This document shows, piece after piece, positions 24,604-32,259 of a DNA stretch of 40,706 bases. Under the pieces are notes generated by a model. That model saw only the letters and a list, made by a program, of their open reading frames with translations. It made no database searches and was not told the DNA's origin. The stretch is taken from positions 1 through 40,706 of the forward strand of contig CALLAW010000027.1 of NCBI GenBank assembly GCA_938001865.1. The letters are read 5' to 3'. The DNA is from an uncultured Saprospiraceae bacterium. Lineage in GTDB: Bacteria; Bacteroidota; Bacteroidia; Chitinophagales; Saprospiraceae. Both the position numbers and the translations under genes were made by a program. Each line of letters begins with the position of its first letter. The first letter of the stretch is position 1.

Positions 24604-24635
24604 GACTCTCCATTTTGAGTCTGAGAGTATCATGT
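24604..24635 (-). terminator. Possible terminator hairpin after the acyltransferase gene
   Basis: On the minus strand ACTCTC pairs with GAGAGT across 14 nt, with an alternative pairing GACTC/GAGTC inside. It lies about 30 bp after the acyltransferase stop and next to the 9-bp inverted repeat. There is no clear U-tract, so termination is suggested mainly by position. Confidence 0.3.
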
Positions 24636-24663
24636 CCATTTTTACGCAAGTGTCAGCATCAAT

Positions 24664-25236
24664 CTATAGATATCTCTGATCGACTGAAAAATCTGCTGGA
24701 TACTTGGCTTGACTATCATTATAGTATTGAGCAATCGTATGCATCGCTGTCTCAAAGTCTGTCCCATGTTGGATTACAGGTCCAAATTCTGCTGTCTTAT
24801 CTTTGTAGTTTCCTTTAATTGTGATAATTGGAAGATTCGCTTTCTGAGCTATGTAGTAGAATCCTGTCTTCCACTCAGTCCTCAGAGATCGAGACCCTTC
24901 TGGAGTAACTACGAGAGCAATCTCAGGATAGTCTTCGATACTACTTGCGATCTTATCTACTTGTGATGCACCTTTGGTATCTGACCGAGTGATCCCAATG
25001 CCACCCAATGGTTTGATGATGAGCCCAAATGGAAACCGTGTCCACATGTTTTTGATTACTACCTTGATCGGCATATTGAGCCCTCTCATACATGTGACTC
25101 CAAGGATGTAATCCCAATTGCTTGTATGGGGAGCAAAGAGTAAGATGCACTTTCTCATTTCGGGTGGTGGACTATTGATTAGTCTGAATCCCAAGGCATG
25201 GAAGAGTCTTGTGTAGATGTTTTTCTTTGGAAACAT
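24664..25236 (-). CDS. 1-acyl-sn-glycerol-3-phosphate acyltransferase-like protein
   Basis: The 190-residue protein has the PlsC-family catalytic HxxxxD motif in FAPHTSNWDYILG and the phosphate-binding motif in VTPEGSRSLRTEWKTGFYY. Members of this family transfer a fatty acyl chain to lysophosphatidic acid or to other polar acceptors such as ornithine lipids. The protein is short for PlsC (about 240) and lacks an obvious N-terminal transmembrane helix, which fits the compact acyltransferases common in Bacteroidota. It follows the DUF5683 gene after 7 bp and ends the parAB-containing unit. The exact acceptor cannot be read from the sequence. Confidence 0.85.
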   Translation of the reverse strand: MFPKKNIYTRLFHALGFRLINSPPPEMRKCILLFAPHTSNWDYILGVTCMRGLNMPIKVVIKNMWTRFPFGLIIKPLGGIGITRSDTKGASQVDKIASSIEDYPEIALVVTPEGSRSLRTEWKTGFYYIAQKANLPIITIKGNYKDKTAEFGPVIQHGTDFETAMHTIAQYYNDSQAKYPADFSVDQRYL

Positions 25237-25243
25237 TGCTGAA

Positions 25244-25945
25244 TCAGAATGTATAGTTCAGTGAGGCAAGGGTGACAGAGTAAGGATCTTTGATCCCAAT
25301 CAATTCCATCGTAAGATCCTCGTTCATGTCAAACTCAAGGAGATGTCGATCTACGAAAGCCTCTATTACAGTAATCATATGCACGATACCTGCTGCAAAC
25401 CAAGAATAGTCTCTGTACTTACGCAAAGTATTCCGTTGAGATATGAGTGTAGATGGATTGGATACTCCCTGAATATTGAGACGTTCTCCATTGACGAATT
25501 GGAGATATTGGGCATCAAATATATTGTACTCTCTAGTCCAGTAGCCAGCTACAAAAAAAGCAGTTGCATCTGCTAAGATTATTACTGGTGCTTTGATCCA
25601 TTTACGATTATAGATCTGACCACCACCAGGTATGACGAGTGAGTAGAGTGCTGCTTTTCCTGGCTCGCCTTTGAAGATATTGAAGAATCCAATAATGGTG
25701 TCTTGAGGCTCGGTGATGGTGTCGATTTGTGATAGATTCTCATTGAGTGGTACTCCATCTATTCCTACTGAGTCTTGAGTACTTGACTGATTATCCGTCA
25801 GTAGCTGATTGGGTATGATTGTATCCTGAGTTGACTCTATCTCCAGGTTGTTTCGGATTTGAGAGTCTAATGTCAAGGAGTCAGTCTGACCGTAGACAGC
25901 TATTGTCAGTAAGATGAGGGATAGAGAGGTAAGTAATTTATTCAA
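25244..25945 (-). CDS. DUF5683-family membrane protein
   Basis: The 233-residue protein has a signal sequence (LTSLSLILLTIAVYGQ), a Ser/Thr/Gln-rich linker to about residue 85, and a domain I recognise as DUF5683. Its marks are KAALYSLVIPGGGQIYNRKW, APVIILADATAFFVAGYW, and RKYRDYSWFAAGIVHMITVI followed by EAFVDRHL. The domain has two or three membrane-embedded stretches, so the protein probably sits in the envelope. The gene start overlaps the parB stop by 8 bp, a strong sign of co-translation. This parB neighbour is common in Bacteroidota (from memory), but I know of no established function. Confidence 0.82.
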   Translation of the reverse strand: MNKLLTSLSLILLTIAVYGQTDSLTLDSQIRNNLEIESTQDTIIPNQLLTDNQSSTQDSVGIDGVPLNENLSQIDTITEPQDTIIGFFNIFKGEPGKAALYSLVIPGGGQIYNRKWIKAPVIILADATAFFVAGYWTREYNIFDAQYLQFVNGERLNIQGVSNPSTLISQRNTLRKYRDYSWFAAGIVHMITVIEAFVDRHLLEFDMNEDLTMELIGIKDPYSVTLASLNYTF

Positions 25946-26849
25946 AGTAATCTATGATATCTTCTAGTTCTTTGTTATTGTTAAATGCAATAACGATTTT
26001 ACCTGCCCCTTGTGTATTTCTATTGATAGATACTTTGCTTCCTAGCTCTTCCATGATAAGTTTGCGATAACGATCTACGGTGGCTTGATCAGCGGTGATT
26101 GGTGCTTTTTGTTCAGGAGGAGTTGGTTGTTCGGTAGGGGTTTCTGAGTCATTGAGAGATTTGACAATAGACTCAGTAGCTCTTACTGAGAGTCCCTCGG
26201 ATATGACTTTTTGTGAGATCTTATTGATGAGATCCTGCGACTTGAGGCTCAGTATAGCTCTTGCATGACCCATTGAGAGAGCTTTGTCCTTGAGAGCCTT
26301 CTGTACACTTGGTGGGAGCTTGAGTAGTCTGATGTAATTGCTAACAGTACTTCTTTTCTTACCGACTCTATCGGCCAGTGCTTCATGGTTAATGTTGCAT
26401 TCGTCGATGAGTCTCTGATATGTGATAGCTATCTCTAGAGCATTGAGATCTGCTCTTTGGATATTCTCTACGAGTGCCATCTCTAATACGAGGTTATCAT
26501 CAGCTTCTCTGATATACGCTGGGACTTCTTTGAGGTTGGCTAACTTACTTGCCCTATATCTTCTCTCCCCACTTATGATCTGAAATGCACTATCACTCAA
26601 TCTCCGTACTGTGATAGGTTGGATGAGGCCATAAGCTTTTATTGATTGGACAAGTTGCAAGAGTTTTTCTTCTTCGAACTCTGTCCTCGGTTGGAATGGA
26701 TTAGCTTCGATATTGGCGATTGGGATCATAGCGATGCCTGACAGATGGGTGACATCTGGTTTGCTTTGACTGAGTTTGGGTTTGCTCGTTGTATTGGCTA
26801 AGAGAGCCTTGAGACCTGATCCGAGTTTATCTTTTGAGTTTTTAGCCAT
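25938..26849 (-). CDS. parB: Chromosome-partitioning protein ParB
   Basis: ParB binds parS sites near the origin, loads onto DNA as a CTP-dependent clamp and works with ParA to segregate the chromosome. The 303-residue protein has a basic leader, the N-terminal domain with NPFQPRTEF and the CTP-binding GERRYRASKLA and ENIQRADLNALE motifs. A helix-turn-helix region follows (LADRVGKKRSTVSNYIRLLK and MGHARAILSL), then a C-terminal dimerisation domain after a Pro-rich linker. It lies 32 bp downstream of parA. I found no obvious TGTTTCACGTGAAACA-like parS in the window on visual scanning, so the site is probably elsewhere. Confidence 0.95.
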   Translation of the reverse strand: MAKNSKDKLGSGLKALLANTTSKPKLSQSKPDVTHLSGIAMIPIANIEANPFQPRTEFEEEKLLQLVQSIKAYGLIQPITVRRLSDSAFQIISGERRYRASKLANLKEVPAYIREADDNLVLEMALVENIQRADLNALEIAITYQRLIDECNINHEALADRVGKKRSTVSNYIRLLKLPPSVQKALKDKALSMGHARAILSLKSQDLINKISQKVISEGLSVRATESIVKSLNDSETPTEQPTPPEQKAPITADQATVDRYRKLIMEELGSKVSINRNTQGAGKIVIAFNNNKELEDIIDYFE

Positions 26850-26881
26850 TACGGTTATAGATTTTTGGGTAATATGGAGCT

Positions 26882-27640
26882 TTAGTTTTGGTGAGTAAGA
26901 AACTCGCTAGCAAGGTTGATGAAGTCTTGAGCTCCTGTACTCTTTACATCATAGTGAATGACTGACTTGCCACTTATTGGTGATTCAGCAACCTTAATGT
27001 TTCTATGGATCTTAGTATTGTAGACTGCATAGTCTGAGGTATTTTTGATTTCATTGACGATCATATTTGACATTCTGAGTCGCTTGTCATACATTGAGAG
27101 TAGGATACCCTCAACTGAGAGATTGGGGTTGAGACCAGTCTTGATGATTTCAATGGTTTCGGTGAGTTTGCCCAGTCCTTGTAGGGCAAAGACCTCACAT
27201 TGGAGAGGAATGATAACAGAGTCAGCAGCTGTAAGTGCATTGACGGTTATGATCCCTAGACTAGGTTGACAGTCCATGATGATAAAGTCATAATTGTCTT
27301 TGATGGGGTGGAGGGCTTTCTTAAGTATCTGTTCTCTATTGTCGGCTTGGATGAGTTCTATTTCCGCTCCGACGAGATCGATATCAGCAGGTGCTACATC
27401 AAGATATTCATCATCAGTGCTTACGATAATGTCAGTCATCTGCTTATCACCGATGAGTACATCATAGATAGTCCCATTATCTGTAGGTACTCTCAATCCA
27501 GTCGAAGCATTGCCTTGAGGATCTACATCGATAAGCAGGATCTTATGCTCTAGTATCGCAAGTGCTGATGCGAAGTTAATAGCTGTGGTAGTCTTGCCGA
27601 CACCTCCTTTTTGGTTAGCTATAGCGATTACTTTACCCAT
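26882..27640 (-). CDS. parA: ParA/Soj-family partition ATPase
   Basis: The 252-residue protein starts with the deviant Walker A motif of ParA/MinD proteins, ANQKGGVGKTTT, with the signature lysine at residue 11 and the P-loop lysine at 16. LLIDVDPQGNAST and FIIMDCQPSLGIITVNAL supply the Walker A' and B elements. ParA forms ATP-dependent dimers on the nucleoid and moves ParB-bound origins. It has no N-terminal DNA-binding extension, so it is of the chromosomal Soj type rather than the plasmid P1 type. The gene begins 13 bp after the UPF0173 stop and is followed by parB. Confidence 0.95.
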   Translation of the reverse strand: MGKVIAIANQKGGVGKTTTAINFASALAILEHKILLIDVDPQGNASTGLRVPTDNGTIYDVLIGDKQMTDIIVSTDDEYLDVAPADIDLVGAEIELIQADNREQILKKALHPIKDNYDFIIMDCQPSLGIITVNALTAADSVIIPLQCEVFALQGLGKLTETIEIIKTGLNPNLSVEGILLSMYDKRLRMSNMIVNEIKNTSDYAVYNTKIHRNIKVAESPISGKSVIHYDVKSTGAQDFINLASEFLTHQN

Positions 27641-27653
27641 TTGCTCTAAATAA

Positions 27654-28319
27654 TTATACGGTTATACTCTCATCAATGTCTAATAAGAGCAATTCGTTTC
27701 CTTTCTCTGCGAAATAATCAATCGCAGCATTCTTATCTATTTTGATCGGGGGGAAGGTGTCATAGTGACAACCCATCACTCGTTTGCATTGTACAAATTC
27801 TGCTGCGAGACATGCATCCTTGTATCCCATCGTGAAGACATTGCCTATTGGTAGGATGGCAAGGTCTAGTTGTTGGCACATAAGAGGGATCAGTTTCATA
27901 TCTAGGGTAAGTGCCGTATCACCAGCGAGGTAGATACACTTCTCACTATTAGAGATCACGAAGCCTACTGGGTTACCTCCATAGCTCCCATCTGGAAACG
28001 AACTAGAGTGTACGGCATTGACAGCTTTGATCATGACACTATTGATGTTAATCTCACCTCCATGATTCATAGGGATACCTTCATAGCCCTTATCTACAAA
28101 GAAAGTGGTGACTTCATAGTTAGAGATGACTTTGCAATTGTAAAGTTTGAGCAGATCTTCAACGTTGAGGATATGATCTTGATGGGCATGAGTGACAAGG
28201 ATATAATCTATCTTGCGAGGTAACTCTGGTAGCCCTTCCGGAAAAAATGGATCAACCAGAAGCGTTATATCGTCAATATCAATGAGGTGGGTATTATGAC
28301 CGAGATACTTGAGTTTCAT
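27654..28319 (-). CDS. UPF0173-type metal-dependent hydrolase (metallo-beta-lactamase fold)
   Basis: The protein contains the metal-binding THAHQDHI of the metallo-beta-lactamase superfamily, plus LLVDPFFPEG, AGDTALTLDMKLI and MGCHYDTFPPI. These place it with the UPF0173 hydrolases, whose substrate is not established. I chose the ATG at 28319 (MKLKYLGHNTH, 221 residues) over the ATG at 28340. The family normally begins with this strand, and the -7 promoter box covers the outer ATG, so an mRNA starting after it could not carry that codon. It heads a unit with parA, parB, DUF5683 and the acyltransferase. Confidence 0.88.
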   Translation of the reverse strand: MKLKYLGHNTHLIDIDDITLLVDPFFPEGLPELPRKIDYILVTHAHQDHILNVEDLLKLYNCKVISNYEVTTFFVDKGYEGIPMNHGGEININSVMIKAVNAVHSSSFPDGSYGGNPVGFVISNSEKCIYLAGDTALTLDMKLIPLMCQQLDLAILPIGNVFTMGYKDACLAAEFVQCKRVMGCHYDTFPPIKIDKNAAIDYFAEKGNELLLLDIDESITV

Positions 28320-28339
28320 TTTAATGATTCTATTTTTCA

Positions 28340-28371
28340 CAAATGTAGGAATATTGGCTACTTTTTATCAA
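28340..28371 (-). promoter_or_regulatory. Promoter of the UPF0173-parAB unit
   Basis: On the minus strand TTG (28371-28369) and TACATTTG (28347-28340) are separated by 21 bp, a full match to the Bacteroidota -33/-7 pattern. Transcription would start near 28333, giving a leader of about 15 nt to the ATG at 28319. The box overlaps the outer ATG at 28340 and therefore argues against that start. Confidence 0.6.
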
Positions 28372-28438
28372 CATTACACCAATTGAATCAACTATTCTTT
28401 TTTAACCTCGTTCTAATTGCTCACTATTAAATCTATAC

Positions 28439-28987
28439 ATGACAAAATTAACAATCATAAGCTGCACCAATAGACCAGAAAGTCGATCTCTTGCAGTATC
28501 CAGAGCTTATCAATCCTATGCAGATTCGCATTGGGATGAAGTGGAAGTTGTATCACTCGAGCAACTCAACGGCATGAAAATCGATGCGTTAATGTATCAA
28601 TCAGAGTCCCAAGACCCTCTCTTAGCAAAGTTTCAAGACGAAGTATTCTTGAGTAATAACCATTTTCTGTTCGTACTTGCTGAGTACAATGGGACATTTC
28701 CAGGTGTCTTCAAGCTAATGATAGATGCAATCTCCATTAGAGATAAGGAGGGATGTTTCTATGGCAAGACAGTAGCGATGATTGGTGTTGCTGCAGGACG
28801 GAGTGGCAATATCAGAGGGATGGATCAACTGACGAATGCCCTCAACTATCTAGGGATGAAAGTATTCGAACAAAAGATACCTATATCACAAATCCACACT
28901 GTCTTAGATGATACTACAGGGATGTTGGATGATAATACCAAAGATGCACTCACAAAACACTCGCAGGAATATCGTTCGTTTGTCTAG
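28439..28987 (+). CDS. NADPH-dependent FMN reductase-family protein
   Basis: The 182-residue protein has the flavodoxin-like fold of NAD(P)H-dependent FMN or azo reductases. The FMN phosphate loop is ISCTNRPESRSLAVSRA, the flavin-contacting AEYNGTFPGVFKLMIDAI is well preserved, and FYGKTVAMIGVAAGRSGNIRG holds the third loop. It should be cytoplasmic and pass electrons from NAD(P)H to flavin or small acceptors. It begins 98 bp from the oppositely transcribed UPF0173 gene. An FKBP gene follows on the same strand after 84 bp, with no evident functional link. Confidence 0.85.
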   Translation: MTKLTIISCTNRPESRSLAVSRAYQSYADSHWDEVEVVSLEQLNGMKIDALMYQSESQDPLLAKFQDEVFLSNNHFLFVLAEYNGTFPGVFKLMIDAISIRDKEGCFYGKTVAMIGVAAGRSGNIRGMDQLTNALNYLGMKVFEQKIPISQIHTVLDDTTGMLDDNTKDALTKHSQEYRSFV

Positions 28988-29071
28988 AGTTATTAATTTT
29001 GTATGGATAACTCATTGCCAGAGCAAACTACTCTGATCAATTACTTTTACAACTGATTAAATCTAAAATCA

Positions 29072-29623
29072 ATGAAATACGGAATACTAATTGCAATATT
29101 ATCTATCGCTATCATCGCATGTAACAGCGGGAGCACAGATATGGCACAAGGTGCTCAAGCTCCAGCTGCAAAGAAGAATGTGGATCGACCTACAGGTGGA
29201 TTGTATACCAACTATGTGGATAATCCAACGACTATCAATCAGAAAGATGAAAATTCAATAATTGAATTTGCTACTGAGAAGGGTCTCGATTGTGATCGTA
29301 TGTCAAATGGCGTCTATGTCTGCAATCAAACAAAAGGCTCTGGACCTCAGATCAAGTCTGGTGGACCTGTGAGGGCTCACTACAAGGGCTACTTCTTCAA
29401 TGGTACAGAGTTTGACTCAAGCTACAAGCGTAATAAACCACTCGAGTTCAAAGTAGGTCAGATGATCTCTGGATGGAATGAATGGCTCGTCACAGTCACT
29501 GAAGGGACTAAAGCTACTCTCCTTATCCCATCAGCTAAAGCGTACGGATCAAGAGATAGAGGTACTATACCACCGAATACACCCCTAGCATTCGATGTAG
29601 AAGTACTACTCAATGCTCAATAA
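29072..29623 (+). CDS. FKBP-type peptidyl-prolyl isomerase lipoprotein
   Basis: The 183-residue protein has a lipoprotein signal peptide with its lipobox ending at Cys17 (LSIAIIAC), so it should be anchored in the envelope. A linker of about 60 residues precedes an FKBP domain at about 92-183: VRAHYKGYFFNGTEFDSSY, FKVGQMISGWNEWL, ATLLIPSAKAYGSRDRG and IPPNTPLAFDVEVLL. These are the usual proline-isomerase pocket residues. It would help fold exported proteins. The ORF ends 20 bp before a strong hairpin terminator. A TAATTTTG at 28994-29001 matches the -7 consensus, but I see no -33 element at the proper distance. Confidence 0.92.
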   Translation: MKYGILIAILSIAIIACNSGSTDMAQGAQAPAAKKNVDRPTGGLYTNYVDNPTTINQKDENSIIEFATEKGLDCDRMSNGVYVCNQTKGSGPQIKSGGPVRAHYKGYFFNGTEFDSSYKRNKPLEFKVGQMISGWNEWLVTVTEGTKATLLIPSAKAYGSRDRGTIPPNTPLAFDVEVLLNAQ

Positions 29624-29642
29624 TACGTTCAATAAGAATTAA

Positions 29643-29680
29643 AAAAGAGGTGATTTCATTGAGTTGAAATCACCTCTTTT
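29643..29680. terminator. Strong bidirectional terminator
   Basis: Arms at 29643-29658 and 29665-29680 form a perfect 16-bp stem (core GAGGTGATTTCA) with a 6-nt loop. The stem is flanked by A residues on the left and T residues on the right, so it has a U-tract when read from either strand. It lies between the converging FKBP and dehydrogenase genes and would end both transcripts. Confidence 0.92.
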
Positions 29681-29740
29681 GTTTTGAACAGACTCTTATT
29701 CTTCTTATTCAAATATCCGTCGTAGATCAGGTTTTGATTA

Positions 29741-30685
29741 TTACTTGAGGAGTTCGATGAGTTGATTAGCGAGCTCTATGCCGATGTTTTCTTGGGCTTC
29801 GCCTGTAGATGCTCCGATATGAGGTGTGAGGGAGATATTTGGATTATTAAGAATATCTACTCTAGGGCTAGGCTCTCCTACGAATACATCAAGTCCCACA
29901 CTTGCTAACTTTCCAGACTGGAGGGCAGCAAGCATTGCATCTTCATCTACTGTGCCACCTCTAGAGGCATTGAGGAGTACAGCACCATCTTTGATTTTGC
30001 CGAATTCTACATCACCGAGTATAGGCTTGTCTAGTGACGGGACATGTAGCGAGATATAGTCAGACTGTGCAAGGAGATCATCCATACTGATATTATCAAT
30101 CGTATATGATAATGAGATGTCGGCGACTTCCAAATTGATTTCTTTATTCTGTCCAGAGATATCACTCCCGATCACTTTCATCCCTACACCCAATGCTATC
30201 TTAGCGACTTCACATCCGATACGGCCCAATCCGATGATTCCCATTGTTTTGCCTTTGAGCTCGACGCCTGATGAGTAGCTTTTCTTTAACCCTTTAAATT
30301 GAGTATTCCCCTCGACAGGCATCTCACGATTTGCTTTATGAAGAGATCTTGATACCGAAAATGCATGGCTAAATACAAGCTCAGCAACACTTCTAGACGA
30401 TGCAGCTGGTGTATTGATAACTTTCACACCATTTTCTCTGGCGTATTGCACATCGATATTATCTAGTCCAACTCCACCTCTTCCTATCACCTTGAGGTTG
30501 GGGCAAAGCTTGATGAGATCTTCTCTTACTTTAGTAGCTGATCTTACACAGATTGCATGATATGCTGGGAGTTCTGATGGTAGATTACTTTGTTCAATCT
30601 TGCTTGTACTGACATCGTGACCAGCATCTTGCAGCATTTTGAGACCAGTAGGGTGGATTCCGTCGTTGATTAAGATTTTTGCCAT
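29741..30685 (-). CDS. serA: D-2-hydroxyacid dehydrogenase, phosphoglycerate dehydrogenase-like (short form)
   Basis: The 314-residue protein has the NAD-binding motif GIIGLGRIGCEVAKIALG and the catalytic triad of the family: Arg in LNASRGGTVDED, Glu in DVFVGEPSP and His in LTPHIGAST. The N-terminal part (CVRSATKVREDLI, VGLDNIDVQYA) is close to 3-phosphoglycerate dehydrogenase, first step of serine synthesis. It lacks the C-terminal ACT or intervening domains of longer SerA enzymes, so serine feedback through ACT is not expected. No serC is adjacent. Glyoxylate or other hydroxyacid reduction remains possible, so the gene symbol is provisional. Its 3' end faces the strong terminator. Confidence 0.85.
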   Translation of the reverse strand: MAKILINDGIHPTGLKMLQDAGHDVSTSKIEQSNLPSELPAYHAICVRSATKVREDLIKLCPNLKVIGRGGVGLDNIDVQYARENGVKVINTPAASSRSVAELVFSHAFSVSRSLHKANREMPVEGNTQFKGLKKSYSSGVELKGKTMGIIGLGRIGCEVAKIALGVGMKVIGSDISGQNKEINLEVADISLSYTIDNISMDDLLAQSDYISLHVPSLDKPILGDVEFGKIKDGAVLLNASRGGTVDEDAMLAALQSGKLASVGLDVFVGEPSPRVDILNNPNISLTPHIGASTGEAQENIGIELANQLIELLK

Positions 30686-31027
30686 TGAATGGTGATTTAT
30701 TTATGATGATAATTTCATTGCAAAAATGGGCTATTTCAGTGAATAAAGTACCAAATTATAAAGCATAATCTTCAGATGTTAGGTGATTGTTTAGAATCTT
30801 AAGCCTTCGTAATCACGGAGAATAATTGCTATTTTCAACTCTTACGATCCCTCTTTCTCTGATACGTAAAGCAAAGTGCAAACATTATGGATGAAAAGCT
30901 GTCCGATTTGCAATAATATTTGGTAGTGGAAGGGGTGAGGTGGGAGAGGCTGCTCTTAGAGTTATGTGTTATACTATGTTGTCTAGAGTGGTTGATATTG
31001 CAGTGAGTAAGTGAGTGTTGAAGGGAA
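30686..31027. other. 342-bp intergenic region between the dehydrogenase and tag
   Basis: I see no convincing gene here. A 72-codon minus-strand frame that overlaps the tag end is rich in Ser, His and Thr and does not look like protein. The region should hold the promoter of the dehydrogenase gene (minus strand, near 30690-30760, where a TATAATTTG is one base off the -7 spacing) and the 3' untranslated part of tag. A small imperfect hairpin lies near 30804-30820. Confidence 0.5.
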
Positions 31028-31585
31028 TTAATATCTATGACATCCAACCACATGATCGTCTATCATACCAACAGCTTGCATGTATGCATAGCAAATTGTT
31101 GATCCTACAAACTTGAATCCCTTCTTCTTCAGAGCCTTACTCATCGTATCTGATTCGGGAGAGGTTGCTCTGACTTCGTCAATTGTCTTTGGGTGAGTTT
31201 TGATTGGTTTGTGATCAACAAATTGCCAGATGTAATCGCTAAAGCTCCCATAGTCTTGTTGTACTTGCAAGTAAAGTTTAGCATTGGTGACTGCACTATT
31301 GACTTTTAGTTTGTTTCTGATGATGCCAGGATCTGCAAGTAGTGAGTCGATCTTGTTTTGGTTGTAATTAGCGATTCGATTAGGATCGAAATTATGAAAT
31401 GCTAATCGATAATTTTCTCTCTTTTTGAGTACAGTAGACCAGCTGAGTCCTGCTTGTGCACCTTCCAATATCAAGAACTCAAACAAGATGTTATCATCAT
31501 AGACCGGAACTCCCCATTCTTCGTCGTGGTACTTTGTATCGAGTGTTGAGCTGAGACACCATTCGCATCTTTTGATTATTGACAT
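31028..31585 (-). CDS. tag: DNA-3-methyladenine glycosylase I
   Basis: Tag excises 3-methyladenine from alkylated DNA in base-excision repair. The 185-residue protein matches well: RCEWCLSS and KYHDEEWGVPVYDD at the N-terminus, FEFLILEGAQAGLSWSTVL with the helix-hairpin-helix region after it, and a C-terminal HVVGCHRY. The zinc ligands of the family, one Cys and one His near each end, are present. The length fits (about 187). It lies downstream of cdd on the same strand across 124 bp and is not obviously in an operon. Confidence 0.94.
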   Translation of the reverse strand: MSIIKRCEWCLSSTLDTKYHDEEWGVPVYDDNILFEFLILEGAQAGLSWSTVLKKRENYRLAFHNFDPNRIANYNQNKIDSLLADPGIIRNKLKVNSAVTNAKLYLQVQQDYGSFSDYIWQFVDHKPIKTHPKTIDEVRATSPESDTMSKALKKKGFKFVGSTICYAYMQAVGMIDDHVVGCHRY

Positions 31586-31709
31586 ACGCTATGAGTTACA
31601 TTTTTTGTAAATGTATTCATTTTTTTATCCACTGCTCTTAGAGACCTAGAGGGTAAGTACTGCTGTGTAAGTCATGGGATCTCACAAAATGATGAAATCG
31701 AATAAACTC

Positions 31710-32201
31710 TTATCCTAAGTCATCTCCAGAAAAATAGAATGGTAACAATGACTTGATATTAGGAAAGAGAAATACTTCATCTGCTTGCGAAGAAATAAAG
31801 ATCTGTATATCACCACCATACTTGAGCTCAGTCTCCAATATGACTTGTCTACAAGCACCACAAGGAGAAGGAGGACGATTGTGAGTTGGTACTACATTGA
31901 CATGTACCGCTAGGGCTTTGACTGGTACACCTGGATGGAGGATGGCAGCATTGTATATGGCTACCTGCTCAGCACATGTACACATCGGGTATGCGGCATT
32001 CTCTTGATTAGCTCCTTGGATGATTGCATCATTGTCCTTCATCATCACAGCGGCACCGACTTTGAAATTGCTATATGGAGCATGTGCTAAGTTACATGCT
32101 GACTTGGCGGCATTGATCAATGGTAGATATTGTTGATCAAGTGCCTTATCTCTGATAGAATCAAAAATATTATAAGAGAGGTTGAGTGACTTTACTTTCA
32201 T
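31710..32201 (-). CDS. cdd: Cytidine deaminase
   Basis: The protein has both zinc motifs of tetrameric cytidine deaminases: CTCAEQVAIYNA, with Cys and the catalytic Glu, and PPSPCGACRQVILE, with two zinc cysteines. FKVGAAVMMKD and GANQENAAYP form the substrate pocket. It deaminates cytidine and deoxycytidine to uridine in pyrimidine salvage. I prefer the ATG at 32201 (MKVKSLNLSY, 163 residues) because the nine residues added by the ATG at 32228 are not typical. The latter would also leave only 31 bp to the divergent sulfotransferase gene. Both starts are possible. Confidence 0.92.
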   Translation of the reverse strand: MKVKSLNLSYNIFDSIRDKALDQQYLPLINAAKSACNLAHAPYSNFKVGAAVMMKDNDAIIQGANQENAAYPMCTCAEQVAIYNAAILHPGVPVKALAVHVNVVPTHNRPPSPCGACRQVILETELKYGGDIQIFISSQADEVFLFPNIKSLLPFYFSGDDLG

Positions 32202-32259
32202 TTTTAGTACCTTACATATTCTGGACAATCAGTTAAGATAAACAAACCACAACTAACCA

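Noticed and set aside
24546-28439. parS site near parAB
   Set aside because: No TGTTTCACGTGAAACA-like palindrome was seen on either strand here or elsewhere in the window by visual scan.
30835-31053. 72-codon minus-strand frame overlapping the end of tag
   Set aside because: Its Ser/His/Thr-rich composition and lack of any recognisable pattern do not look like protein, and it overlaps a solid gene.
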